This document shows positions 45,130-54,861 of a stretch of DNA of 64,000 bases, in pieces. This stretch comes from Prochlorococcus sp. scB243_495K23. GTDB taxonomy: Bacteria; Cyanobacteriota; Cyanobacteriia; PCC-6307; Cyanobiaceae. Each line of letters opens with the position of its first letter. Positions within the stretch are counted from its first letter, which is position 1. Where the stretch lies: NCBI GenBank assembly GCA_000635495.1, contig JFLW01000001.1, forward strand, positions 269,927 through 333,926. The letters are read 5' to 3'. Both the position numbers and the translations under genes were made by a program. Below the pieces are notes generated by a model, which had not been told where the DNA came from, ran no database searches, and saw only the letters and a list, made by a program, of their open reading frames with translations.

Positions 45130-45333
45130 TCATCCTTTAATTTTCTTTGATTCGTTTTTGTTAAGTCTATTAAATAGGTAATATGAAATTACAAGTAAGA
45201 GAGGAACGAATATTGAATGCAAAGTCATCATTAATTCTGTTTGGCCCATTCCTATAAGATTTGACTGGTTTGGAAGTTGTTCTGACCAAGTGCCAACTAA
45301 ATGCCAGGCTTGAGGAATTGATAAGAAAAACAT
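45130..45333 (-). CDS. Small membrane protein
   Basis: 67 aa ORF with C-terminal TM helix. Confidence 0.5.
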   Translation of the reverse strand: MFFLSIPQAWHLVGTWSEQLPNQSNLIGMGQTELMMTLHSIFVPLLLVISYYLFNRLNKNESKKIKG

Positions 45334-45450
45334 ATAAGAGCTATAAGTTAAGTTTATGTTCAGATAAAGATTATCATTATTGAACGTTTTTGCTTTCTTT
45401 ATTCTTATTTCTTAACTAAGTATTTGTAGAGTTATAAAAAATAACTTGAT

Positions 45451-46980
45451 TCATAAATTTATTTTCTTAAGAAGAGTTTTAAACTCTTTTTTACCAATAA
45501 TTTTTTCAGCTGCGTAAGCGCCACTTGCTGAAACAGCAGGAATTCCAATACCTGGAAATGTACTTGCGCCGCAAGTAAATAAATTTTTCACTGGAGTTTT
45601 GCAGCCTGGAAAAAGACCTTTTGCTGCAGATAATGCAGGGCCGTAACTACCGCAATAGGTATTGGTGAATTTTTTATGAGTGATTGGGGTTCCTAGCATC
45701 TTTAAATCAATCCTTTCATCTATATCAGGGATGAATTTTCGCATTGCATTAAGGAATATTGAACATCTTTCTTCTTTCAAATTTCTATATTCTAATTCCT
45801 TTGGATTTAGGTTTTCCCAAATTTCCCAAGGTTCATTTGCGGGAGTGTATCCATGAAGAACATGTTTTCCTTCAGGGGCCATATTTTTATCTAAAACAGA
45901 TGGGATTGAAAATACGACTATATTTCTTTCTGCGGTTATACCTTTTTCCCACTCATCAACATGTATTGCATGTATTGGTAAATTTTCAAGACCATCAGAA
46001 TCAAAACCTAGATGTATATGAAGGAAAGAATCACATTTATTAGGGTTCAAAACTTTTGTATTCCATTTTTTTGAAATTTCATTTGGAATTAACTTTTTTA
46101 AATTCCAAACATCAGTATTCGTGACAACAGATTCACAACTATAACTAGAACCATTATTCAGAGTTATACCTGTGGCTAAATTTTTATTGAAGTTAATTGT
46201 CTTTACTCTCGAAGAAAGAATTAATTCTCCTCCATTTTTTTTAAATCCATTAATTAAAGCTTTTACGATAGATTCACTACCTCCTTTGGGGTATTCAAGG
46301 TATGAATTTGGTTCAAACCATTCGTTAAATAAAGTAGCCATCGCAGCTGTATTTGTATCATGCATTGACATGCCACTTATCAAAAAGCTCAATAAATCAA
46401 CCCAATTCCTGAGAAAAGGATCTTCTAGATGATTATTTACTAAATTCCCAAAGCCTTTATTAATTTTTGGTATTTGATTGATATTAGGTAAAAATTTTGA
46501 GGTTAAATTTATTAAATCTAAGAAATTTATTGATTCAGGAGAAAATGAGAGTAAAGGTATTTCATTTATTATTTGGCTAAGAGGTTTTATTCCTGAAATA
46601 AATGATTCCCATTCTTTAACAGATTTCTCACCTCTTAAAGTTTTAATAGTACGTTTAAAGGGTTCTTCCCCAACATCAAGATTAAAATTGCCTTCTGGGA
46701 CAATTACTTGCCAACCTTTGTATTGAAATAGTTCAACTTCTTCATCAAGTAATTTAAGAATTTGCCCTAGGGGATTAGTTGTCGGCCATTTACCTATTCC
46801 ACTCCACAATGAAGGACCTGATTCGAAAGTGTAACCATTTCTTTTGAAACTGTGAGCAACACCTCCCGGCTGGCTATGAGCTTCACATATAAGTACTTTT
46901 TTGCCTGATAAAGCAAGAATCGAACCACAACATAATCCCCCTATCCCACTACCTACTATCACAACATCGTACTTTTCCAT
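45451..46980 (-). CDS. Phytoene desaturase/carotenoid isomerase (CrtH-like) FAD oxidoreductase
   Basis: DVVIVGSGIGGLCCGSILALSGKKVLICEAHSQPGGVAHSFKRNGYTFESGPSLWSG; C-term NLFTCGASTFPGIGIPAVSASGAYAAEKI. Confidence 0.85.
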   Translation of the reverse strand: MEKYDVVIVGSGIGGLCCGSILALSGKKVLICEAHSQPGGVAHSFKRNGYTFESGPSLWSGIGKWPTTNPLGQILKLLDEEVELFQYKGWQVIVPEGNFNLDVGEEPFKRTIKTLRGEKSVKEWESFISGIKPLSQIINEIPLLSFSPESINFLDLINLTSKFLPNINQIPKINKGFGNLVNNHLEDPFLRNWVDLLSFLISGMSMHDTNTAAMATLFNEWFEPNSYLEYPKGGSESIVKALINGFKKNGGELILSSRVKTINFNKNLATGITLNNGSSYSCESVVTNTDVWNLKKLIPNEISKKWNTKVLNPNKCDSFLHIHLGFDSDGLENLPIHAIHVDEWEKGITAERNIVVFSIPSVLDKNMAPEGKHVLHGYTPANEPWEIWENLNPKELEYRNLKEERCSIFLNAMRKFIPDIDERIDLKMLGTPITHKKFTNTYCGSYGPALSAAKGLFPGCKTPVKNLFTCGASTFPGIGIPAVSASGAYAAEKIIGKKEFKTLLKKINL

Positions 46981-47019
46981 TAAATATTTACTTTACTCTT
47001 CTCGCAAAACTAATTAGTT

Positions 47020-47130
47020 TTAGACAAATGTATTAGTTGAAGATGTAACACTTAGTACAACAGCTAGGAAAAATATGTAAGGGACTACCTTTAGAGGGAT
47101 GTATCCTTGGCTTTTAGAAATAAAATCCAT
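47020..47130 (-). CDS. Small membrane peptide (36 aa)
   Basis: Manual translation MDFISKSQGYIPLKVVPYIFFLAVVLSVTSSTNTFV. Confidence 0.5.
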   Translation of the reverse strand: MDFISKSQGYIPLKVVPYIFFLAVVLSVTSSTNTFV

Positions 47131-47277
47131 TGATTTAGTTACTTAATGTAAATATATTAACGAGATATTGTTCCTTATGTGTGCCATAAAATTATTTTTT
47201 TGGAAATATTTTGAAATAAAGAAATCTTTTTGGAGATATCTTCACTAAGAACATTTTTTATAGAGTTATCTTAGTAT

Positions 47278-47787
47278 TTGATTCTTAGGTTAAAATCTAT
47301 TATGAAACAATTTCCTGATATTAATGAAATAAAACTTTTAGAAAAAAATTCTCAAAAAAACGGTAGCGGAATTTTATATGAGGAATTGTTAGGAATATGG
47401 AAGTTTAAGTATGTATGGGGAAAAGAGTCAGATGAAATCAAAAATATACCCAGTTCTATTCTCCAAGTATTGTCGGCAAGACTCGAATTAAAAAGTAAAA
47501 ATAAAGAGGATCAAATAAATTATGAAATAAAAAATTCAATTAATTTCGGATTATTAAATATTACTTTTATAGGCAGTGCAGAATTAAAAGGGGTTAGACC
47601 TTTATTGGCTTTTTATTTTGAAGAATTGAAAATTAGTATTAGTAGTTTTCCAGTATTTAATAAGGAATTAAAAAAACCAGAAGAAAAAAAAATGCCTTTT
47701 TTCTCTCTTGTAGGAATTAGCACTAAAGATAATTGGTTATGTGCTCGAGGAAGGGGCGGAGGGCTTGCAATATGGGTTAAGTCTTAA
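47278..47787 (+). CDS. Hypothetical protein, possibly plastid-lipid-associated protein (fibrillin)-like
   Basis: ELLGIWKFKYVWGK…WLCARGRGGGLAIWVKS; weak resemblance only. Confidence 0.5.
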   Translation: MILRLKSIMKQFPDINEIKLLEKNSQKNGSGILYEELLGIWKFKYVWGKESDEIKNIPSSILQVLSARLELKSKNKEDQINYEIKNSINFGLLNITFIGSAELKGVRPLLAFYFEELKISISSFPVFNKELKKPEEKKMPFFSLVGISTKDNWLCARGRGGGLAIWVKS

Positions 47788-47788
47788 T

Positions 47789-48004
47789 TTAGTGATATTC
47801 TCCTGGATGATCTACCTTTCTTACGGTAACTTTATCAACTTTTTGTCCATTAAATCTTAAGAGATCATCTCCGGAAAAGTCATAACCTAAGCGTTGACCA
47901 ATTAGGGCTACATCATCCGCTGTAGAGGATGATGTAACCTGCTTTTTTAAATCTTCATCAGATTGCATCTTGATTAAAAAATTTCTTATTTCAGAAAAAC
48001 TCAT
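47789..48004 (-). CDS. Nif11-domain small protein
   Basis: MSFSEIRNFLIKMQSDEDLKKQVTSSSTADDVALIGQRLGYDFSGDDLLRF matches Nif11 leader-like domain. Confidence 0.78.
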   Translation of the reverse strand: MSFSEIRNFLIKMQSDEDLKKQVTSSSTADDVALIGQRLGYDFSGDDLLRFNGQKVDKVTVRKVDHPGEYH

Positions 48005-48095
48005 TACTAGAATTTGATTGATTGATGTAAAAGAAATTTATAAAATCTTTTTCTTAGTAAGAACAAGATAAATAGATAATCATTATACTATTTTT

Positions 48096-48413
48096 ATGAC
48101 TTACTTATTTCTCTATATAGTTGGCATAACTTTAATATGGTGGATATATCGTGTTGGTTGGCTTGAGGCGCTCAAAACAGTAGTTAAAGTTATAGTCCCC
48201 TCAGCGCTTATTATTTTATTTAACATAAAAGCAGGAAGATTACTTTTTAAAAGTCCTGTAGTCGGATTATTAAGCGCTTTGCCTACCTCTATTTTTATTT
48301 TTAGAGGTTCATTGCCTTTAGTTAGTTATATAAATAACTGGATTGAAAATAAAATAAATAAGTATGATGATTCTGAAGTTATAGATACTGATTCTGTGCC
48401 TTTAGATGATTAA
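48096..48413 (+). CDS. Conserved hypothetical membrane protein
   Basis: 105 aa ORF with TM segments. Confidence 0.55.
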   Translation: MTYLFLYIVGITLIWWIYRVGWLEALKTVVKVIVPSALIILFNIKAGRLLFKSPVVGLLSALPTSIFIFRGSLPLVSYINNWIENKINKYDDSEVIDTDSVPLDD

Positions 48414-48424
48414 TTTAATTTAAT

Positions 48425-48817
48425 TCAATCAAAGCCAAGAAATAATTCTTTGTGTACAACAAGAACATCAAATAAAGTTGTTCCATGAATAGGACTTAAT
48501 GGGGTTTTGTCTATATTTAATGCTTCTGCACAAATTAAATGAGCATCCCATTTTGTATTGTGATCACTTATTTCAATTGACCACTCAATTACTTTTTTGA
48601 AATGATCAGGCATCTCCGAACCAATTTTTCTGCAAATTTGACATAGAACTGACAAAAGAGGAGGTTTTGATGGCCTTTTTAAATCTTTAATAAGACTAGG
48701 TTGTGTAAAAACACTTGTATAGCGGATGTAGTCTATCAATTCATATTCTTCTTTAGTAAGAGCTGCTTTATCTAATGCTCTTTCAAATTCGTCTATGGGG
48801 GTTATGGGCCTATCCAA
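48425..48817 (-). CDS. Conserved hypothetical protein
   Basis: 130 aa ORF, ATG start, clean context. Confidence 0.6.
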   Translation of the reverse strand: MDRPITPIDEFERALDKAALTKEEYELIDYIRYTSVFTQPSLIKDLKRPSKPPLLSVLCQICRKIGSEMPDHFKKVIEWSIEISDHNTKWDAHLICAEALNIDKTPLSPIHGTTLFDVLVVHKELFLGFD

Positions 48818-48821
48818 GATA

Positions 48822-49088
48822 TTATTTTTTGCTGTTTTCTGAATCTATTTTTTCTTGATTAATTTCGTTGGTTTGATTGCTTTCTATAGATTTAGGAGAT
48901 TCATCTTTATCTTCTTCGTTCATAACTTGGTCGATTTCATTTTGAAATTCATTCGACGCTTTTTTAAGACTTTTCAAAGTTTTACCAAGCTGTTTTCCTA
49001 ATTCTGGAAGCTTTTTTGGACCAAAAATTAAAAGAGCTAAGATAAGTATTACAGTAACCTCAGGCAAACCTACACCAAAAATATTCAT
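48822..49088 (-). CDS. tatA: Twin-arginine translocase TatA/E family subunit
   Basis: MNIFGVGLPEVTVILILALLIFGPKKLPELGKQLGKTLKSLKKASNEF. Confidence 0.95.
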   Translation of the reverse strand: MNIFGVGLPEVTVILILALLIFGPKKLPELGKQLGKTLKSLKKASNEFQNEIDQVMNEEDKDESPKSIESNQTNEINQEKIDSENSKK

Positions 49089-49493
49089 AACTGATAACTA
49101 TTTAACTAATTAGGAAATCTACTATTAAATATAGTCAAATCATCTGAATATTTCATTCTCGGAACAGCTTTTTTAATATTAAAAAATTTTGAAAAATATT
49201 ATTGTTATTAATACTCCTTTAAAGAAAACTAACCAAAGTAATTGATAATCACTCAATTTGAATTTTTTTTGGTACCAATTTATAAGAGTTTTATGTCTAT
49301 TGATTAATTTTCTCATTTGCACCGAGATTATTTATTACTATCACTTATTTTATCTTAATTTCTTTTATTATTATTTTATAGCAATCCTAGATTCTACTTA
49401 AATTAGATTATTCTATTAAATTTTAATCTTTTTCTAAATTAATTTTTTCAAAATTATTGAAACTATTCGCTAAATATTTACTATTAAAAAAAA

Positions 49494-49733
49494 ATGAAAT
49501 ACTTATTTGTTGTTTTTTACTTTTTTTTTCTAATTTATCCAGCTGAAGCTGTTACCACAAAAATGTTTAAAGTATTGGATACGTGTGCAAGATATCGACT
49601 GGGTGAGATTGATGTTAATGAGGCTATAGAAAAACTAAAATTAAAATTAACGAATTCTTCCACTAGCCAGCCAAAGGACCTAGTAAAAAAATATTGCTCA
49701 GTATTTACTCCAAATGAAAAAATTGAATTTTAA
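49494..49733 (+). CDS. Hypothetical exported protein
   Basis: N-terminal signal peptide MKYLFVVFYFFFLIYPAEAV. Confidence 0.55.
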   Translation: MKYLFVVFYFFFLIYPAEAVTTKMFKVLDTCARYRLGEIDVNEAIEKLKLKLTNSSTSQPKDLVKKYCSVFTPNEKIEF

Positions 49734-49749
49734 TCTTAGCAATAAATAT

Positions 49750-49884
49750 TTAATTATTCTTTTTTGAATAATTTTTAGCTTTGTTTCGTATTTCTTTAAC
49801 TTTTTTAAAATTATTTATTTTTAAATTAAAAATAACTCCTAAAAAAAGAAGAAGGAATAAAAAAATATAAATTATTAATTCCAT
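49750..49884 (-). CDS. Small membrane peptide (44 aa)
   Basis: Manual translation MELIIYIFLFLLLFLGVIFNLKINNFKKVKEIRNKAKNYSKKNN. Confidence 0.45.
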   Translation of the reverse strand: MELIIYIFLFLLLFLGVIFNLKINNFKKVKEIRNKAKNYSKKNN

Positions 49885-50034
49885 ATTATTGAATTAACAA
49901 ATCCACCCTAGTTTATTTCAATAATTTTTTTGTATCTTTTAAAACAAAAAAACTGACTTTAATATTAGTTATTTACTTTGAAGGCCACAATAAAAACACA
50001 TTAACCTCTAATATGGAATTTTAATAGAACTGTT

Positions 50035-50484
50035 GTGCAGATTGGAGATAAAATTCCAGAATTTTCTTTACTGGATCAAAATGGTGTTAAAAGATCAAAT
50101 AAGGGATTAAAAAGTCCCCTTGTTTTGTTTTTTTATCCAAAAGATGATACCCCAGGTTGCACTATAGAAGTTTGCGGATTTAGAGATAAATATGACTTAT
50201 TTAAAGTATTAGGTGCCCAAGTTTGGGGAGTAAGTAATGGAAGTGCCTCAAGTCATTTGGCATTTGCTAATAAAAATAAATTACAATATCCACTACTTTG
50301 CGACACAAATGACTCTCTTAGGAAAACTTTTAAAGTTCCTAAAGTATTAGGTTTTATGGATGGTAGAGTAACTTACGTTATTGATCGCAAAGGTACGGTT
50401 AGGCATATTTTTAGAGATTTATTGAATGGTCCCGAACACATTAAAGAGGCTATTAGAGTACTTAAGGAAATTCAAAATCAATAA
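50035..50484 (+). CDS. bcp: Peroxiredoxin Q / Bcp
   Basis: LVLFFYPKDDTPGCTIEVCGFRDKY. Confidence 0.95.
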   Translation: MQIGDKIPEFSLLDQNGVKRSNKGLKSPLVLFFYPKDDTPGCTIEVCGFRDKYDLFKVLGAQVWGVSNGSASSHLAFANKNKLQYPLLCDTNDSLRKTFKVPKVLGFMDGRVTYVIDRKGTVRHIFRDLLNGPEHIKEAIRVLKEIQNQ

Positions 50485-50551
50485 ATTATTATTCAAAGAA
50501 TTTGAGAAGAATAACTTTTGTTTTATTATGGTTTCAGCTTTTTTTTAATAC

Positions 50552-50824
50552 ATGAAGAAAATGGGAATGCAGGCTGTTGATCTTGCTATTCAAAATGGAG
50601 TGGATCTTGACGGTACTCCAATCCCTCCAAAAATGTTAGATCTATACAATAGAATTATGAATGAGGAGAATAAAAGACAAAGGAGTGGTGTTAAAAAATC
50701 AATGAGAAATAGGTGCGTCAAAACGGGTTCTAAGCATTTTGATAAAGAAACATTGAATCAATTATTAATAGATTCGGGATGGGAAGGACTTAAAGAAAAG
50801 GAAATTTTATTTTTTTATAACTAA
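50552..50824 (+). CDS. Hypothetical protein
   Basis: 90 aa ORF. Confidence 0.55.
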   Translation: MKKMGMQAVDLAIQNGVDLDGTPIPPKMLDLYNRIMNEENKRQRSGVKKSMRNRCVKTGSKHFDKETLNQLLIDSGWEGLKEKEILFFYN

Positions 50825-50924
50825 AAAAAATTTTTAATTATCTTAAAAATCATTTATGGTAATTATTTATTTAAATTAAGAAACTGAGAACTAATTAAAT
50901 ATTTTTTAGATCTAATTTTTTGAA

Positions 50925-51269
50925 TTATTTAAACCATCCTTTTTTTTTAGAGGAAATTATTTTTTCCTTTTCAGCTTTTGTTTTATTACTTGCTTTTTTG
51001 TATGCCAAGTTTGCTTCTATAAATGTAACTATGGATATAAAAAAAAGACCAGAAATTCCAATTATTTGTTCACTTTGAGAGGGTTCTGAATCTCCATTTA
51101 AAAAAAAACCTAAAGCGAACCATGCACTACTAGCAGTGATGGTATAAAAGTAGGGTTTCCATCTTCTTTGATATAAGTAACCTGACCCTAAACCAGGAAG
51201 AAAGTTTAAAAAAGATGCTACCCACCCATTTGAAGATGCAAGTATTTCGTCTCTTGAGGGATAAGACAT
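50925..51269 (-). CDS. Conserved hypothetical membrane protein
   Basis: SFLNFLPGLGSGYLYQRRWKPYFY…; 2 TM helices. Confidence 0.65.
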   Translation of the reverse strand: MSYPSRDEILASSNGWVASFLNFLPGLGSGYLYQRRWKPYFYTITASSAWFALGFFLNGDSEPSQSEQIIGISGLFFISIVTFIEANLAYKKASNKTKAEKEKIISSKKKGWFK

Positions 51270-51274
51270 TTATT

Positions 51275-51379
51275 TTAGGTATTTATTAAATGTGAATTTA
51301 TATAAGCAAAAGATATTGCTGCACAAATTACCCAACTAAAGGGTAAGAACATTCTTATTTTTTCTTTATTATTATTCAT
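51275..51379 (-). CDS. Small membrane peptide (34 aa)
   Basis: Manual translation MNNNKEKIRMFLPFSWVICAAISFAYINSHLINT. Confidence 0.4.
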   Translation of the reverse strand: MNNNKEKIRMFLPFSWVICAAISFAYINSHLINT

Positions 51380-51497
51380 TTTTTAATTATGGAAAATATT
51401 TTTAAAATCTGTGGATTTTATAGATACCTTAAAACTAGAAGAATTAAAAAAGACGGTTTAAAACCGTCTTTGAAAAAGTAATTTCCCTAAAAATAAA

Positions 51498-51734
51498 TTA
51501 TTTATCTTTTGAGGCTGAGAGTACTTTAAGTTCTTCTTTTACTTCTTTTTCTCTCTCTTCAAGATGTTTTAGTTGAGCTTTAAAAGCATCTTCAAGTCTT
51601 ACTTTTTGTTTTGTAATTTCATCAAGCTCTTCTTGATGTTGGTTTTTCTTTAACTCCTTCATTTCACTATCGGAAATAACATATACAGGGCGATATGAAG
51701 GTGTTTCAAAAAGAAGATCAAACATTGAATACAT
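51498..51734 (-). CDS. Coiled-coil hypothetical protein
   Basis: 78 aa ORF MYSMFDLLFETPSYRPVYVISDSEMKEL…; followed by the inverted repeat AGACGGTTTAAAACCGTCTTT (~51451-51471). Confidence 0.6.
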   Translation of the reverse strand: MYSMFDLLFETPSYRPVYVISDSEMKELKKNQHQEELDEITKQKVRLEDAFKAQLKHLEEREKEVKEELKVLSASKDK

Positions 51735-51938
51735 AAGTGACCTTTGAATTAGTACAAACTCAATATCTGATAATTCTTTGGAATATGAAAGGATAAATAC
51801 CGAAGATATTGATACGGCAAATACACCGAATTTCGGTTTACCTAACTTAACCGCCCAGTATTTACCGATCGAATTTTAAGGTATGTTTTAAAGTATTAAG
51901 GAGATGATTCTAAAGATCTAAATCAAAAAGAACTAAAA

Positions 51939-52367
51939 ATGGATTTAAAAATTACTAAAACATTAGTAATCCCATCCAACGAAATTAAGTGGCGATTTTC
52001 CAGATCCTCCGGTCCTGGAGGACAAAATGTAAATAAAATTGAAAGCAGAGTAGAGATTATTTTTAATTTAGAAGATTCCAAAGTATTAAATGATTATCAG
52101 AAACAAATTCTTAAGAGAAACTTGAAAAACAAATTAGTGAATAATAGCTTACGTTTAGCGGTTCAAGAACATAGAAATCAATTATTAAATAGGCAGCTAG
52201 CTTTAATGAAATTTAGTTCAATAATAAAAAATGCTTTAAATAAACCTTTTAAATTAAGAAAATATACCCAACCCACTAAAGCATCACAAAAGAAAAGAGT
52301 TGAGGTTAAGAAAAAACGTGGCGAATTGAAAAAAAGTAGACAAAAAGAAAAAACATATCAAATATGA
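51939..52367 (+). CDS. arfB: Alternative ribosome-rescue factor ArfB (YaeJ-like peptidyl-tRNA hydrolase)
   Basis: WRFSRSSGPGGQNVNKIESRVEIIFN GGQ motif and basic C-terminal tail. Confidence 0.9.
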   Translation: MDLKITKTLVIPSNEIKWRFSRSSGPGGQNVNKIESRVEIIFNLEDSKVLNDYQKQILKRNLKNKLVNNSLRLAVQEHRNQLLNRQLALMKFSSIIKNALNKPFKLRKYTQPTKASQKKRVEVKKKRGELKKSRQKEKTYQI

Positions 52368-52438
52368 AAAACTAAATAAATATTTCCCTCGCAAATTGTA
52401 ATGAAAGCATATTATTAATTAAATTTCATTTTGGATTT

Positions 52439-52687
52439 TTGAATACAACTAATGATTTCTGGTTAATTGACTCCAATTTTGTAGGGGTGATGCGTTTCTA
52501 CAAAGATAAAGATAATTCTGATAAATCTATTAATTATATGTTTATTGAAGAGGGAATTATTATGGGAATTCATGGAGAAAATCCTCCATTAATGAAAACT
52601 AGAAAAAAAATTGTTATTGAAGAAGCAAGAATATTATGGCAAAAATTGTTAAATGAAGGTTGGCAAAAAACTAATAAAAAATGGTGA
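52439..52687 (+). CDS. DUF1651-like protein (TTG start)
   Basis: FWLIDSNFVGVMRFYKDK…IEEARILWQKLLNEGWQKT. Confidence 0.65.
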   Translation: MNTTNDFWLIDSNFVGVMRFYKDKDNSDKSINYMFIEEGIIMGIHGENPPLMKTRKKIVIEEARILWQKLLNEGWQKTNKKW

Positions 52688-52715
52688 GGAAAGTCTACAA
52701 AAACTTTTTTTAATT

Positions 52716-52880
52716 TCAGAAAATAAATGAACCTTTAGGGTATAGCCTGGAAATTTTTTTCTGCTGTAAATATTTCTTTTTTTTGATGTCGTTTTCATAT
52801 CTTCTCAACATCATTAGATAGTTAGCAACTCCAAAAATTATTAAAAAAATAATAAATCTTATTCCTGCCTCTAAGTTCAT
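52716..52880 (-). CDS. Small membrane peptide (54 aa)
   Basis: Manual translation MNLEAGIRFIIFLIIFGVANYLMMLRRYENDIKKKKYLQQKKISRLYPKGSFIF. Confidence 0.45.
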   Translation of the reverse strand: MNLEAGIRFIIFLIIFGVANYLMMLRRYENDIKKKKYLQQKKISRLYPKGSFIF

Positions 52881-52942
52881 ATGAGTATTAAACTTTATTC
52901 TAATCTGACAATTACTAATTAAAAATCAATCGGTATTTTTAT

Positions 52943-53824
52943 CTAATTAAAACGTCTAGTAAAAATTTTTTTTGATTTTACTGTATAAAAAATACATAAC
53001 AAAAATAATATTAAAATTGCACTAAAGCTTCCGATTGGGTTTGGAATATTTTGTGTAAAAGGCCCTGCTAAAAAAGAATTTGTATTTTCTTTGAATTCTA
53101 TTAATCCATTATTTAATAAAAACCAAATACCCACAAGTCCTCCATGAATTCCTATGCAATTCCATAAAGAGCCTTTATTTCTAATTTTTACTAATGATAG
53201 AAATATCCCAAGTAAAATAAATCCCAAACGTAATCCTACTATGTTCCAAAAGATCTCATTTGATAAATTATGAACGAAGCTAAAAATTATAGCTTGTAAA
53301 GCTATTGATATTTTTGTACCATATTCAAATTTTAATTCTTCTAGTAACCAGCCTCTAAAAATTATTTCCTCTGCGAATCCAACACCTAATCCCAGTAAAA
53401 TAGAATTTAACAATATTGTTGGCGAGAATTCACCTATCCAAGAAATATAATTTTTTTGTAATAGTGGAACCAGAATTAGAATTATTAAAACTAAAGCAAA
53501 TAAAATACCTTGAGAAAAATTGAAAAAGTTTTTCAAGAATTTGTCTTTTGTTATCCCAAGAATTATCCAAGCACTTGATTTATTTCTTTTGATGTAAAAC
53601 CAATATGGGAGTAAAAAGATAAAAAGTAAAAAAGTAATAATAGTACCAATTAAGGATAAATTATCTTTTTCAAAATTAAACAATAAAAGTGGCTGAGATA
53701 AAGCCCAGCCAATTCCATAAAGAATTGGAATAAAAAATAAAGTGGATAAAAATCTTGGTCTTAAAAGAAAAAAACTTCTAATTAGTATCATTACATTTTT
53801 CATTTTAGTTTGAATATTAGTCAA
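52943..53824 (-). CDS. CPBP-family intramembrane metalloprotease
   Basis: GLGVGFAEEIIFRGWLLEELKFEYG…IIFSFVHNLSNEIFWNIVGLRLGFILLG…WNCIGIHGGLVGIWF. Confidence 0.88.
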   Translation of the reverse strand: MTNIQTKMKNVMILIRSFFLLRPRFLSTLFFIPILYGIGWALSQPLLLFNFEKDNLSLIGTIITFLLFIFLLPYWFYIKRNKSSAWIILGITKDKFLKNFFNFSQGILFALVLIILILVPLLQKNYISWIGEFSPTILLNSILLGLGVGFAEEIIFRGWLLEELKFEYGTKISIALQAIIFSFVHNLSNEIFWNIVGLRLGFILLGIFLSLVKIRNKGSLWNCIGIHGGLVGIWFLLNNGLIEFKENTNSFLAGPFTQNIPNPIGSFSAILILFLLCIFYTVKSKKIFTRRFN

Positions 53825-54017
53825 CCCAGCCTTTGCCTTTTATTATTCTAACTACTTGTTCAAAAAGTTTTAGCTTTTTCTTTTTACTATAATTTATGTT
53901 TTTTGTAAGATTAGATAAATCTTTATAAAATTGCCGAGTTATTTTATCTTCTTTATCACTAGGCCATAGTAAGTCTGAGCCCTCTTCATATTCTTCTTTA
54001 TATCTTTCTTTATTCAA
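53817..54017 (-). CDS. Hypothetical protein
   Basis: 66 aa ORF overlapping the start of the CPBP gene by 8 nt. Confidence 0.5.
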   Translation of the reverse strand: MNKERYKEEYEEGSDLLWPSDKEDKITRQFYKDLSNLTKNINYSKKKKLKLFEQVVRIIKGKGWVD

Positions 54018-54106
54018 ATTTTTTTTATATCGTAATAATTTAAATTTTACTTATTGCAAATGCTTAAAAGTGATGTTTATTAAATTTGTATATTTATTTA
54101 AAATTT

Positions 54107-54196
54107 ATGCTGATTAATCTTCCAACTTTAGTCTTTACATTATTATCTCCATTCCTTATTTTTGCAGTAATAGTAAAGGTTTACTTATTTCATTAG
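54107..54196 (+). CDS. Small single-TM peptide (29 aa)
   Basis: Manual translation MLINLPTLVFTLLSPFLIFAVIVKVYLFH. Confidence 0.4.
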   Translation: MLINLPTLVFTLLSPFLIFAVIVKVYLFH

Positions 54197-54223
54197 GAAG
54201 TATTTAAAATAAACTTAATTAAT

Positions 54224-54319
54224 TTAAGGGTGTATGATGCCTACTTTTTCTAATGCAAATGATAAAATGGCAATAATAGCCATTAGTGTTAAGATCTTGT
54301 TCTTTTTGATGAAATCCAT
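54224..54319 (-). CDS. Small single-TM peptide (31 aa)
   Basis: Manual translation MDFIKKNKILTLMAIIAILSFALEKVGIIHP. Confidence 0.4.
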   Translation of the reverse strand: MDFIKKNKILTLMAIIAILSFALEKVGIIHP

Positions 54320-54393
54320 AATGCATATTAATAATCTATTTATTAAATTCTTATATAAAATAATAAATAATTAAAAATATTATATCAATTACA

Positions 54394-54534
54394 ATGGAAC
54401 CCATATATATAGGAGATTTAGTGCCCTCAATAGCTTCTTATAAAAAGATAATTGAAAAATATGATAAAGGTATAAAAGAAGGTGAATTTTATGAAGAACC
54501 TATTGGAGGAGATTTTAATTACCCTGATTGGTAA
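54394..54534 (+). CDS. Small hypothetical protein (46 aa)
   Basis: Manual translation MEPIYIGDLVPSIASYKKIIEKYDKGIKEGEFYEEPIGGDFNYPDW; followed 2 nt later by the next ORF. Confidence 0.5.
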   Translation: MEPIYIGDLVPSIASYKKIIEKYDKGIKEGEFYEEPIGGDFNYPDW

Positions 54535-54536
54535 AT

Positions 54537-54716
54537 ATGATTACTACAAAAATAACTTTTGCCTTGGCAGATTGGATTAGAGAGTGGCGTAAGTGCCGGG
54601 ATAATAATCCTTCTATTGATGAGTGTGTAAAATTTGTTCAGAGGAAATTAGAAGATTATAAACTTTCTGATAGTGATAAAAGAATAATTGAATCTATTTT
54701 GCTCTATGAATCTTAA
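54537..54716 (+). CDS. Small hypothetical protein (59 aa)
   Basis: MITTKITFALADWIREWRKCRDNNPSIDECVKFVQRKLEDYKLSDSDKRIIESILLYES; ATG at 54537 preferred over the track start. Confidence 0.55.
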   Translation: MITTKITFALADWIREWRKCRDNNPSIDECVKFVQRKLEDYKLSDSDKRIIESILLYES

Positions 54717-54861
54717 TAAATAAGGGATTATAGACCTTAATTTTTATATTTATCTATAAAAAACAAAGGATCATTAAAATCCTCTTACAAATTAAGAAAA
54801 AAGTAAATCAGCATATTTACGGATTTACTGAAAATATAAAAAGGAGTACTTTATAAATGTT

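Noticed and set aside
45759-46726. Three plus-strand ORFs within the CrtH-like gene
   Set aside because: Antisense shadows of a well-supported oxidoreductase gene.
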